Shown here piece by piece: positions 1 to 6,895 of a stretch of 8,948 nt of DNA; the first letter of the stretch is position 1; each line of letters begins with the position of its first letter. The translations under genes were made by a program, and so were the position numbers. The notes under the pieces are model-generated. The model was not told where the DNA came from. It was given only the letters and a program-made list of their open reading frames with translations, and ran no database searches. Source of the DNA: Lysobacterales bacterium (GTDB lineage Bacteria > Pseudomonadota > Gammaproteobacteria > Xanthomonadales > SZUA-36); contig JARFQZ010000043.1 in assembly GCA_029287515.1 (NCBI GenBank), positions 1 to 8,948 of the forward strand. The letters run 5' to 3'.

Positions 1-1550
1 TCATGGAGTGGAAGGATCCCGAAAACACCCAGCGCCAGCAGATCCTGAAGGACAGGGCCGGGCAGGATATTGAGCCCCAGCCTGATTACAGCGCTCCCGC
101 CAACGACGAGCGCCAGCGCCAGGTAGAACAATTGCATTCCCGGCTCGTTGGCCTGGATACGTCGGAATGGAGCATCCCGGAGAAGGTCGATTACCTGGCC
201 GTGCGATCCCGCCTGGACCAGGAACTCTTCATGCTGCAAAAATTCCGGCCCTGGGCCCGGGATCCGGGTTTCTACGTGGACCGCATGTTGCGCGTCACCT
301 TCACGGAATTGCCGGTGGCCGGAGAAGAAAAGCGGAAATTGCTCTTGCGGTTACGCGCCATCCCGGTATTGGCCGAACAGGCGAAATCATGGCTGGATGA
401 CGTGGCGGCCGATTACGCTGACCTGGCCATTCACAACCTGGCCAATTCCGACGGTGTGGGTCATGGTTTCCCCTATCGCGCCAATCCGCCGGCCGGCGTC
501 ATGGGTTGGTACGAAGATCTTCTGCAGCGTGCAACCGCACAACCCGAACTGGTTCCTGAAATCAAGGCCGCGCAGGCGGCAGTCGGGGACTTTTACAACT
601 GGCTGAAAGAGCACCGCCCTGCGTGGACAGCTTCCGCGGGCGTCGGCGAGGCAGCTTTCGACTGGTACCTGAAGCACGTCAAGCTGATGCCCTGGACATC
701 CGCTGAACTGGTCCTGCTGGGGGAACGCGAGCTGGACCGCCTGTGGGCGGATTATGCCCTGGAGCGAGGCCGGAACCGTGCGCTGGCGGAACTCGAACCC
801 GCTGAAAGTGCTGCCGAATACCAGGCCCGTATCGATGCCACCGATGCTCACATCCGCACATTTCTGAAAGAGCAGAACATCATTACCATCCCTGCGGATA
901 TTGGCGAGTTGGACACCAACGTGCCGTGGATCGTGCGGCCCGGCGGACGGAATTTCTGGGAGGAAGTGCAGTTTCGGGACCCGCATCCGGACCATCTTCA
1001 CGCGGTCATCCCGGGACATCGTTTTGATGCCGTGATGGCCAACCGCAACGGTCATCCCATACGCGGCAGGATACACTCGGATGCACGCATCGAAGGGTGG
1101 GCGACCTACCTGGAGGAGGCCATGGTGCAGGCGGGAATGTTCGCAGACCGCCCGCGCGTGCGGGAGCTGATCCAGATTTTCGGGATTTTCCGGGCGGCCC
1201 GGGTGCCGGCCGATGTCTGGCTGCAAACCGGGCAGAGAGGGGTTCGTGATGTCGTCGATTACTGGCTGGCGCGTGTGCCTTACCTCGACGAGGATGTTGC
1301 GAGGGTCGATGCTGAAATCTACCTGAGACGCCCCCCGGGGTATGGCATCGGCTACACCATTGGCACCCTGCAGATGCAACGCCTGCTGGCGGATGTCAAA
1401 CGCCAGAAAGGCGATGATTTTAATCTGCAGGAATTCCACGACGCATTAATGCACTCAGGCCGTTTACCGCTTTCCCTGCTGCGATGGGAAATGACGGGCC
1501 TGGACGACGAGATCGGTGGATTCTGGGTTCGCGAACCGATGCCGGATTGA
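1..1550 (+). CDS. DUF885 family protein, 5'-truncated by window edge
   Basis: The frame is open from the left edge to a TGA at 1548-1550 (515 residues from the first ATG at base 3). That ATG has no visible room for a ribosome site and the frame continues upstream, so the true start and probably a signal peptide lie outside; family members are usually 560-600 residues. Family signs, numbered from base 3: RPWARDPGFY near residues 82-91, HAVIPGH at 333-339, IEGWATYLEE at 363-372, and a C-terminal block GIGYTIGTLQMQ followed by FHDALMHSGRLPLSLL. DUF885 proteins resemble metallopeptidases, with a HExxPGH motif and a downstream EGW block. Here the Glu after the first His is Ala (A334) while H333, P337, G338, H339 and E364 remain. 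This may define a subfamily or mean altered chemistry. The substrate cannot be told from sequence. The family call is fairly firm; peptidase activity is uncertain. Confidence 0.82.
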   Translation, partial: MEWKDPENTQRQQILKDRAGQDIEPQPDYSAPANDERQRQVEQLHSRLVGLDTSEWSIPEKVDYLAVRSRLDQELFMLQKFRPWARDPGFYVDRMLRVTFTELPVAGEEKRKLLLRLRAIPVLAEQAKSWLDDVAADYADLAIHNLANSDGVGHGFPYRANPPAGVMGWYEDLLQRATAQPELVPEIKAAQAAVGDFYNWLKEHRPAWTASAGVGEAAFDWYLKHVKLMPWTSAELVLLGERELDRLWADYALERGRNRALAELEPAESAAEYQARIDATDAHIRTFLKEQNIITIPADIGELDTNVPWIVRPGGRNFWEEVQFRDPHPDHLHAVIPGHRFDAVMANRNGHPIRGRIHSDARIEGWATYLEEAMVQAGMFADRPRVRELIQIFGIFRAARVPADVWLQTGQRGVRDVVDYWLARVPYLDEDVARVDAEIYLRRPPGYGIGYTIGTLQMQRLLADVKRQKGDDFNLQEFHDALMHSGRLPLSLLRWEMTGLDDEIGGFWVREPMPD

Positions 1551-1670
1551 GCCCTTCGGCACGATTTTACCCGGATTGCAGGGGTTATGTGTGCAGCGCC
1601 GGTCAGCCGGTTGATCCGGGGTCCGATGGGCTCGCTGCCCCTGAAACTCATTCCATAACCTTGGGGCAGA

Positions 1671-1703
1671 CTGGCAACGTCGCCGCGCTGGTTGCGTTGC
1701 CAG
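1671..1703. repeat. Perfect 9-bp inverted repeat with 15-base loop
   Basis: CTGGCAACG (1671-1679) and CGTTGCCAG (1695-1703) are exact reverse complements around a GC-rich 15-base spacer. The element lies about 120 bases past the DUF885 stop and at the ragged end of the SDR remnant. No T-run follows on either strand, so it is not a standard intrinsic terminator. It could be a rho-type end hairpin, an operator or a scar of gene decay. The repeat itself is certain; its role is unknown. Confidence 0.5.
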
Positions 1704-1912
1704 GCAGTTGCGGGAGTATAGGATGCATGCGGTTTTGTGAGTGGTCAGTCCGTAGATATTCTTGTGCTGGGGCTGAAGGTCTTCGGTAACCCAGACCGCG
1801 GCGCCATGAGGTTTGTGAAGAGTGGCCGCGTGCAAGACAGCATCGATTCCCTGCATACACTGTTCTGCAAATCACCCAGGTGTCCCGAACTACCTGTTAC
1901 CAGAATCTTCAT
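1696..1912 (-). pseudogene. Decayed NAD-dependent epimerase/dehydratase (extended SDR) remnant
   Basis: On the minus strand an ATG at 1912-1910 opens with MKILVTGSSGHLGD, the Rossmann GxxGxxG start of an extended SDR, then shifts frame within a few codons. A second frame (1856 leftward, readable from about 1868) carries MQGIDAVLHAATLHKPH, the usual second-strand block. It runs directly into VWVTEDLQPQHKNIYGLT, which in intact relatives comes far later because it holds the YxxxK-type catalytic region, then KTACILYSRNCL. The order is conserved but the intervening segments are gone, leaving about 217 bases of a gene normally near 0.9-1 kb. The ATG overlaps the upstream gene's TGA as ATGA, so it was once the third, translationally coupled gene of the DUF4242 operon. 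Here YGLTTHK replaces a canonical YGVTK-like motif. No working enzyme can be made. The family assignment is from recognised motifs only. Confidence 0.68.
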
Positions 1913-2487
1913 GAGCCATAGTCTTTCAAACCCAGCAACTGCTTGTGCACGGGCTCGCCGAAATCAGTGATCATCAGGACACCCGCAAGGCGTAATTCAT
2001 CAGACAATTCTTTCAAACGCTGATCGGCATCTTTCAGAATCTCTGCGAGTTCAGGGTCTTGTTCGTCGAAGGCGCCCGCGATCGAAAGTTGCAGATCCCT
2101 GTGAAAATCGAAGAAAGATTGCAGGCTCCTGACGGCATCGAAAAACTGGGCAAATCGCACCCGCTCGTCTATTTCGTGACACGATTCCATGAACTGTGCC
2201 TGAACGGCACTCCAGACCGAGAGTTCCAGTTCCGTGTGAATCAATTCCGAAGGCTTCCGTTTGTCAATCCGGCCGCGCAGACGGCTGGCTTCGTTGGTGT
2301 TTTTGACCACGCTGCCCAGCACGGTGTGCCGTGCCCGTTTGAACTGTTCCTCCCTTTCCAGTTCGTTCTGTTCCTCTTTTTGTGATTGCCGGCGGCGGTC
2401 CACGATGAGCGCCAGCAACACGCCCACGAAAACACCAATTATTCCCGCAAGGGCTTCAACCGTGAAATCGGTGAGCCATGCACTCAT
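1909..2487 (-). CDS. Hypothetical single-pass membrane protein with coiled coil
   Basis: A 192-residue protein I do not recognise. The ATG at 2487-2485 is preferred over the in-frame codon at 2550 because the longer form would run into the DUF4242 gene; it lies 13 bases after that gene's stop, with GGCGGA directly before it and GAGG further up. Residues 9-29 form one hydrophobic helix, followed at once by DRRR, which by the positive-inside rule places the C-terminal part in the cytoplasm. Residues 34-75 are rich in Glu, Gln, Lys and Arg and look like a coiled coil; the rest (80-192) looks helical, with an Asp/Glu-rich stretch near 140-165. No catalytic motif or metal site is evident. It overlaps the SDR remnant's ATG by four bases and is the middle gene of an apparent operon. 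It could be a membrane-tethered scaffold, but no function is assigned. Confidence 0.75.
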   Translation of the reverse strand: MSAWLTDFTVEALAGIIGVFVGVLLALIVDRRRQSQKEEQNELEREEQFKRARHTVLGSVVKNTNEASRLRGRIDKRKPSELIHTELELSVWSAVQAQFMESCHEIDERVRFAQFFDAVRSLQSFFDFHRDLQLSIAGAFDEQDPELAEILKDADQRLKELSDELRLAGVLMITDFGEPVHKQLLGLKDYGS

Positions 2488-2500
2488 TCCGCCAACAGCC

Positions 2501-2800
2501 TCAGAATCGGTCTGCCGATGAATCCGCCAGGGTGGCAACGGTAGGGTCAATGACTCTGAACACCTCAGAGATTGAATTAACCGGAATACCGGTCAATCGG
2601 CTGTGTTCACGGATCAGTTCTTCATTAGCTGCAAGATATACACAGTAGATCTTGTCGCCGGAAACGTAGCTTTCCACCCATTGGATTTCTACGCCGAGGC
2701 CGGCCAGCACGTTGACCGATTTGCGAGCGACCGTGCGTATTTCCTCAAGGCTCATTTTACCGGCGCCAGGTATCTGGCGTTCGATCAAATACTTGTTCAT
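2501..2800 (-). CDS. DUF4242 family protein (SCO4226-like, possible nickel-binding)
   Basis: A 99-residue protein. The start ATG at 2800-2798 is chosen because GGAGA lies 5-6 bases upstream and because MNKYLIERQIPGAGKMS at the start matches the family's usual N-terminus; the longer open frame to 3031 lacks both. Other family blocks are EIQWVESYVSGDKIYCVYLA (38-57), NEELIREHSR (59-68) and SISEVFRVIDPT (77-88). These are small ferredoxin-like-fold proteins; the studied member SCO4226 of Streptomyces binds nickel. C53 and H66 are candidate ligands here, but that is inference. The gene leads an operon with a membrane-anchored coiled-coil protein and a decayed SDR. No signal peptide is visible, so it is probably cytoplasmic. 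Family call firm, role unknown. Confidence 0.88.
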   Translation of the reverse strand: MNKYLIERQIPGAGKMSLEEIRTVARKSVNVLAGLGVEIQWVESYVSGDKIYCVYLAANEELIREHSRLTGIPVNSISEVFRVIDPTVATLADSSADRF

Positions 2801-3088
2801 GACAATCTCCGTCTCAATCCCGTTTGTTGCGCTTTTAGCAAGCGCTCGCGTTTTTATTAGCCTGCTCCATCTTGATGAAATATTCAATCCGTCCGGAATG
2901 TGTAACATTTCATTAATCAGTATGGTCCAAACCATTGACATATGCCGACATGCTTCCCCGTTATATCGCTTTTCATCAGAAAACAGCCGACTACGCCCAT
3001 GAATAAAGCGTTTTTCGACTGTTGACTGCACACCTGGAATTTAACGATTCGTTGCGCACGCTGATCAGCGCGCAGTTAGGGTCTTTTG
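2801..3088. promoter_or_regulatory. Divergent intergenic region with two small palindromes
   Basis: This 288-base AT-richer gap should hold the promoter of the leftward DUF4242 operon and of the rightward small ORF. Two inverted repeats are visible: GCGCTT-ttagc-AAGCGC at 2829-2845, only about 30-45 bases before the DUF4242 start, and ATGGT-ccaa-ACCAT at 2922-2935. Either could be an operator. TTGACA at 2935-2940 and TTGACT at 3022-3027 lack a good -10 at normal spacing, so no promoter is placed. The repeats are seen directly; a regulatory role is inferred. Confidence 0.3.
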
Positions 3089-3337
3089 ATGTTCGGCGCA
3101 TTCAAACATCGGGGATATTCCATTCACCGCATTCCCGTCAGTGAACTGATGCGCCAGGACGCGCCGATACTGGAGAAAATCCCGGGCGGGGAACACCCGG
3201 TGCTGAAGATGCCACTGGGAAATGACTGGATTGCTGCACCCACGGCGGCCATCGCCTACCAGTTCAGAGAGGTGGCCATTCTCGGGAATGCGACCCGGGC
3301 CTCACATTTTGATCAGCCCCGGTTTGCCTGGAGCTGA
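3089..3337 (+). CDS. Small hypothetical protein, 82 residues
   Basis: I do not recognise this protein. The frame opens at ATG 3089 (a TTG sits just before it) with TTAGGGT about 8 bases upstream as a possible weak ribosome site, and ends at TGA 3335-3337. Codon use resembles that of the neighbouring real genes, and no large gene lies opposite it, which argues against a shadow. The protein begins MFGAFKHRGYSIHRIP, has no signal peptide or membrane helix, and contains a central DWIAAPTAAIAYQF stretch with few charged residues. It runs rightward and converges on the SulP gene 69 bases away. It could be a true small protein or the surviving end of a larger gene. Existence moderately likely, function unknown. 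Confidence 0.5.
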   Translation: MFGAFKHRGYSIHRIPVSELMRQDAPILEKIPGGEHPVLKMPLGNDWIAAPTAAIAYQFREVAILGNATRASHFDQPRFAWS

Positions 3338-3376
3338 ACTCAGTCGATTTATTCGAGGAGCAGTTATATTGGGTTC

Positions 3377-3413
3377 ATTGCCGGCAATCCGGTGCGGCGT
3401 GAGTCATCACGCC
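3377..3413. repeat. 12-bp palindrome and stem-loop at the SulP 3' end
   Basis: ATTGCCGGCAAT (3377-3388) is a perfect palindrome. Just beside it, GGCGTGA-gtca-TCACGCC (3396-3413) is a perfect 7-bp stem with a 4-base loop; the SulP stop codon (3407-3409) lies within its right arm. They lie between convergent genes, where a bidirectional transcript end is expected. Neither is followed by a T-run, so they are not textbook intrinsic terminators. They may act as a rho-related or RNA-stabilising end structure. The pairing is certain, the role a guess. Confidence 0.4.
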
Positions 3414-5599
3414 AGTTCACCCCGAATTTCAACGACCTGGTCATCCTCATTGGCTTCCCGGCCTGTTTTAACCAACTCCCATGCGTAGTTGAAAACGTCA
3501 GGCGGCCGCCGATGAAAATACTGTTTACCGATGTCCGCGAACATGTGCGAGCGCTTGAACACTTCCATGATAGGCGCTCGCAATCGCGTGAACAGCACAT
3601 CGATGCCGGACTGGCCCAGACGTTCGAAATACTTGCGCAGCATTTCGTTACCCGAAGCGTCCACTTCGTTTATGGCCACACCATCGATGATGAGTACTTT
3701 CAGATTGGGAGTGCGGGCAAGCATCTTTTGCAGTTGCTCTTCAAAAAAGGCGACGTTAGCGAAAACCAGCGAGCCCTCGAACCGCATTCGCACGATACTT
3801 CCGTCATCGAGGAGGCCTGCTTCCACGGCTTCGGCCGGCATCAATCGCTCGTCGTTGGCCGGAAAAACCACTCGCGGCTTCATCAGCCGGAACAAGAGGA
3901 GCGCCAGCGAGAGCAGCATACCGAACAGGATACCCATTTCCAGTTCCGGGGCGAGCGCCAGGGTGAGTACGAAGGTCACGACGGTGACCACGCCATCATG
4001 CCGGTTCGCCTGCCACGTACGTATCATAGGCTTGATGTTGATCAGCCCCGCAACCGCCATCATGATGACCGCAGCCAGCGTTGCCTGTGGCAGGTAATAA
4101 AGTAGCGGCGTCAATAGCAGTAATGTAACGCCCACGATCAGCGAGGTGACCACCGAAGAAAAACCGGTCACGGCCCCTCCATTGATATTTACTGCCGACC
4201 GGGAAAAGGACCCGGACACAGGGTAGGCCTGGAACAGGGACCCCGTAATGTTGCTCAGCCCCTGGCCGATCAGTTCCCGGTCGGCGTTCAGGCTTTGCCT
4301 GGTCTTCGCCGCCATTGCCTTGGCGATGGATATCGCTTCCATGAAACCGATCAGTGATATCGCGACCATTGCGCCGATCAGGTGCGTAATCGCCGACAGT
4401 TCAAAAGACGGCATCTTGAAGCCGGGCAGACCGCTGGGGATTTTGCCGATGACCTGGCCCCCGGCCTGCACCTCGACAACATCGTTTTCGTAGCTCGTGA
4501 TATGCCAGTCCTGGCCATAGATCTTGGTGATTTCACCAATCGTGTTCCGTATCTGTTCCCGGGTGTAAAACTTTCGTTTGTCACCCCGGCCGATTGAATA
4601 CAAGGAAGTGGCATAGAGCTCTTCGTGGTGGATTCGACCTTCTTCCTTCAATTGTTCCAGCCGTAAAGCAATCTGCTCGAGTTGTTGCCGGCTGGCCATG
4701 AGGGATTCGTTTTCCTGCACCGTATCACCGGCCATTGCCTCGTATTCCTGCTGGGCGGCTATGTACTTTTCCCTGAGGTTCGAGATGTGCTTGCTTTGAA
4801 TTGCATCATAAACGAGAGCGATCCTGATCTTCTGGTCGGCGATCTGTTCCAGGTTGATGGTGCTGTGCTGGGCAAATCCGAACAGCCAGGCAAGAATGGT
4901 CGTGACGACCACGGCCATCAATACCGACGGCAACCGAGGTTTATAACGCCGGACGCCGTACATGATGGAAAACGCGAGCACGGCCATGCCAAGCGTTGGC
5001 CAGTGGGTGTTTTCCATGGCTGCCCTGATGGTATTGATCACGAACTCATAATGGTGCTCCCCCTTGTCCGCACTGACGCCGAAGATCTTGCCGAGTTGTG
5101 AAGTCGCAATGATGATGGCGGCAGCATTGACGAAACCCAGCACGACAGGGTTGGACAGGAAGTTCAACAGAACACCTAGCCGGAACATGCCGAGCACCAA
5201 TTGAAAAATTCCGACCATAAAGGCCAGCAGCACGGCATAGCCGACAAAGGCCTCGCTCCCCATGGTTGCCAGCGGTTCGAGTGCCGCAGCGGTCATCAAT
5301 GAAACCATCGCCACGGGACCCGTCGCCAGTTGGCGTGACGAGCCGAATATCGTGGCGATGATGGGGGGTAACAATGACGCATAGAGCCCGTAATGAGCAG
5401 GCAAACCGGCCAGTTGGGCGTATGCCATGGATTGTGGAATCAGGACGAGGGCTACGGTCAGGCCGGCGATGAAATCCTTGCGCAGGATTTTCTTGTCTTT
5501 CAGTTCCGGCAGCCATTGCGGCAATTCGAAGGGGTTCTTGATTTGACCCAGGGTGCTCCTCGCCACCCGGATGACGGTTTCTTGCTTGGCTTTTATCAC
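3407..5599 (-). CDS. SulP (SLC26-like) anion permease with extra inserted domain and STAS
   Basis: A 730-residue inner-membrane transporter of the SulP family, which moves sulfate, bicarbonate or dicarboxylates. The N-terminal half has the signature DFIAGLTVALVLIPQSMAYA (42-61), GLPAHYGLYASLLPP and TGPVAMVSL (93-101). The C-terminal half resumes at IGKIPSGLPGF (384-394), then IGFMEAISIAKAMA and PVSGSFSRSAVN (460-471). A cytoplasmic STAS domain spans about 600-705, with DASG at 647-650 at the usual regulatory serine site. Between the halves, residues about 245-382 are extra: a charged coiled-coil-like stretch (265-325) and a small mixed segment. Ordinary members are near 550-600 residues, so this explains the length. 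In the 14-helix topology the insert would face the periplasm. The GTG start (5599-5597) is the most upstream in-frame choice and lacks a clear SD; coupling to the channel gene 29 bases upstream could help translation. The substrate cannot be told. Confidence 0.93.
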   Translation of the reverse strand: MIKAKQETVIRVARSTLGQIKNPFELPQWLPELKDKKILRKDFIAGLTVALVLIPQSMAYAQLAGLPAHYGLYASLLPPIIATIFGSSRQLATGPVAMVSLMTAAALEPLATMGSEAFVGYAVLLAFMVGIFQLVLGMFRLGVLLNFLSNPVVLGFVNAAAIIIATSQLGKIFGVSADKGEHHYEFVINTIRAAMENTHWPTLGMAVLAFSIMYGVRRYKPRLPSVLMAVVVTTILAWLFGFAQHSTINLEQIADQKIRIALVYDAIQSKHISNLREKYIAAQQEYEAMAGDTVQENESLMASRQQLEQIALRLEQLKEEGRIHHEELYATSLYSIGRGDKRKFYTREQIRNTIGEITKIYGQDWHITSYENDVVEVQAGGQVIGKIPSGLPGFKMPSFELSAITHLIGAMVAISLIGFMEAISIAKAMAAKTRQSLNADRELIGQGLSNITGSLFQAYPVSGSFSRSAVNINGGAVTGFSSVVTSLIVGVTLLLLTPLLYYLPQATLAAVIMMAVAGLINIKPMIRTWQANRHDGVVTVVTFVLTLALAPELEMGILFGMLLSLALLLFRLMKPRVVFPANDERLMPAEAVEAGLLDDGSIVRMRFEGSLVFANVAFFEEQLQKMLARTPNLKVLIIDGVAINEVDASGNEMLRKYFERLGQSGIDVLFTRLRAPIMEVFKRSHMFADIGKQYFHRRPPDVFNYAWELVKTGREANEDDQVVEIRGELA

Positions 5600-5628
5600 T
5601 GGAACCGGGTCATTTCAGGCATGAACAC

Positions 5629-6804
5629 TTACTCTCCGAGATACTCCCGTTGCTTGTCGCGCCACTCCGCCTCCATTCGAACGGTCAGCAGGGCGCGATT
5701 GATACTCTCACGTAACGGGCTCTCTTCGACCAGGATGAACGCGTAGTTCTGGGCTTCCAGTTCATATGGCAGGACAGTCAGGGATTTGAATTTTCCCTGC
5801 TGCTTACCCTGGTTGATCCGGTATTGCAGGAAAGCTGCATCGGATACGATGGCATCCAGTTCACCGGCGTCCAGGTCTCTGACCAGTGTGTCCAGGTCCG
5901 GCCGGGTCTGGTGTTTGATTCCGTTGGCGCTGAGGAATGCCGAAGAAGTCGAGGCATACAGGGCGCCGACATGCAGGGACCTGAGGTCGTCCAGTGTGCG
6001 CACATCGGTTTGCATCGCGTTCAGGGTGAACGAGCTGGCAAGCACGGCTGTTATCGCCGCGATGAAAAAGGTGCTGCTCAGTGTCAGTACAGTGGACAGG
6101 ACACGCGCCGAAAGGGTTTTGAACCGGTAGAAACGAATCGGGCCGTTGGTCAGGAACATCAGGCCAATGATGACAGGCTCGAGTACCCGCCCAAGGCCTG
6201 TCGTGGTGGAAAACAGTTTCTTGTTGATACGGTGCTCGAGCAAGTAAAAAACGGCCCCGATCAGTGCGGCAATGCCAAGGATGACCAGGATGATTTTCAG
6301 TACCCTGGGGCTGCTGAAGAAACCGGTGACGGCCGACCATAGCGTCGTTTCGCGTACAGCAATGGCCGTGTAGGTTTCGTGGAATGAGTGGGAAAAATCA
6401 ATCAGCTCTTCCCGTTCTGCTGTCACGGAAGTACAGGATATGCCCACGTCCGGCAATTCTGCCTGCTTGGTGCTTTTGATGACTTCGAGCAGGTTCCCCA
6501 GTTGATACTCCGTGTATGCCCAGTCGAGCCCCATTTCACGGCCAACCTGTTCCCAAAGGTATATGGCAAGCCCCGAATATTGACCGTTATCGAACATGAC
6601 GAAGGGCGGACATTCAGCGACAGCGACGTTCAGACGGGTAAGCTCCTCTTCACCCTGGGCGGCGACAGAAGCTGAAACGGGGACCATGGCGGCGACAACC
6701 AGAACCATCCTGATCAGCAGAGTAGAGGAGCTTTTCGCTAGAAATCTGAGCATGTTGCGGTCTTGAAACAATAAATTCGTTGACTGATGACCGAGTTTAC
6801 TCAT
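5629..6804 (-). CDS. Prokaryotic ionotropic glutamate receptor-like channel (GluR0 architecture)
   Basis: A 391-residue protein with the order signal peptide, ligand-binding lobe S1, helix M1, pore loop, helix M2, lobe S2, as in cyanobacterial GluR0 (about 397 residues). S1 (about 57-150) is a periplasmic-binding-protein fold with TSVTAEREELIDFSHSF at 125-141; R131 aligns with the iGluR arginine that holds the ligand carboxylate. M1 is about 168-190, the pore helix about 206-218 and M2 about 232-259, ending AAITAVLASSFTLN (249-262), like the iGluR SYTANLAAF block. S2 follows, with DAIVSDAAFLQYR at 317-329; D322 may bind the ligand amine. The K+ filter TVGYGD is absent: the region reads FLTNGPIRFYRF (217-228). 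There is no helix after S2, as in GluR0. The start may be ATG 6804 or ATG 6753 (M18), which gives a more typical signal peptide; neither has a well-placed SD. It is probably co-transcribed with SulP. Confidence 0.85.
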   Translation of the reverse strand: MSKLGHQSTNLLFQDRNMLRFLAKSSSTLLIRMVLVVAAMVPVSASVAAQGEEELTRLNVAVAECPPFVMFDNGQYSGLAIYLWEQVGREMGLDWAYTEYQLGNLLEVIKSTKQAELPDVGISCTSVTAEREELIDFSHSFHETYTAIAVRETTLWSAVTGFFSSPRVLKIILVILGIAALIGAVFYLLEHRINKKLFSTTTGLGRVLEPVIIGLMFLTNGPIRFYRFKTLSARVLSTVLTLSSTFFIAAITAVLASSFTLNAMQTDVRTLDDLRSLHVGALYASTSSAFLSANGIKHQTRPDLDTLVRDLDAGELDAIVSDAAFLQYRINQGKQQGKFKSLTVLPYELEAQNYAFILVEESPLRESINRALLTVRMEAEWRDKQREYLGE

Positions 6805-6810
6805 GTTCCG

Positions 6811-6895
6811 GTGGATTGTCTCCCGGACTTTCGATGACGGACGTTTAACCGATGTTTCTCAGAGCATTGATGGAAGTCATGTGGTTATCTCCCGG
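6811..6895 (-). repeat. Imperfect direct repeat upstream of the iGluR-like gene
   Basis: GTGGATTGTCTCCCGG (6811-6826) and GTGGTTATCTCCCGG (6881-6895) match except for one inserted base and one substitution, about 70 bases apart. On the gene's strand each copy reads CCGGGAG followed by a purine/C-rich stretch. They could be duplicated SD-containing segments or paired binding sites for a regulator. The similarity is seen directly; function is unknown. Confidence 0.4.
6845..6880 (-). CDS. Possible 11-residue leader peptide
   Basis: On the minus strand GGGAG is followed after 8 bases by ATG (6880-6878) and the short frame MTSINALRNIG, ending with TAA at 6847-6845, 40 bases before the channel gene's first ATG. 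Its ribosome site is better than any at the channel gene itself. It could be a regulatory leader or translation-coupling uORF. Such short frames arise easily by chance, so this is tentative. Confidence 0.25.
   Translation of the reverse strand: MTSINALRNIG

Noticed and set aside
387..1439. 350-residue open frame on the minus strand inside the DUF885 gene
   Set aside because: Antisense shadow; the plus-strand frame carries clear family motifs and the minus frame has no recognisable domain and an unlikely composition rich in His, Arg and Pro.
2829..2857. GCGCTT hairpin followed by a T-run on the plus strand as an intrinsic terminator
   Set aside because: No plus-strand gene ends upstream; the nearest gene reads the other way. 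Kept only as a possible operator.
2501..3031. Long 176-residue version of the DUF4242 protein
   Set aside because: The extra N-terminal 77 residues have no family match and a good ribosome site precedes the internal ATG at 2800.
3392..4105. 237-residue plus-strand open frame opposite the SulP STAS region
   Set aside because: Shadow of the SulP gene; His/Gln/Arg-rich with no family features.
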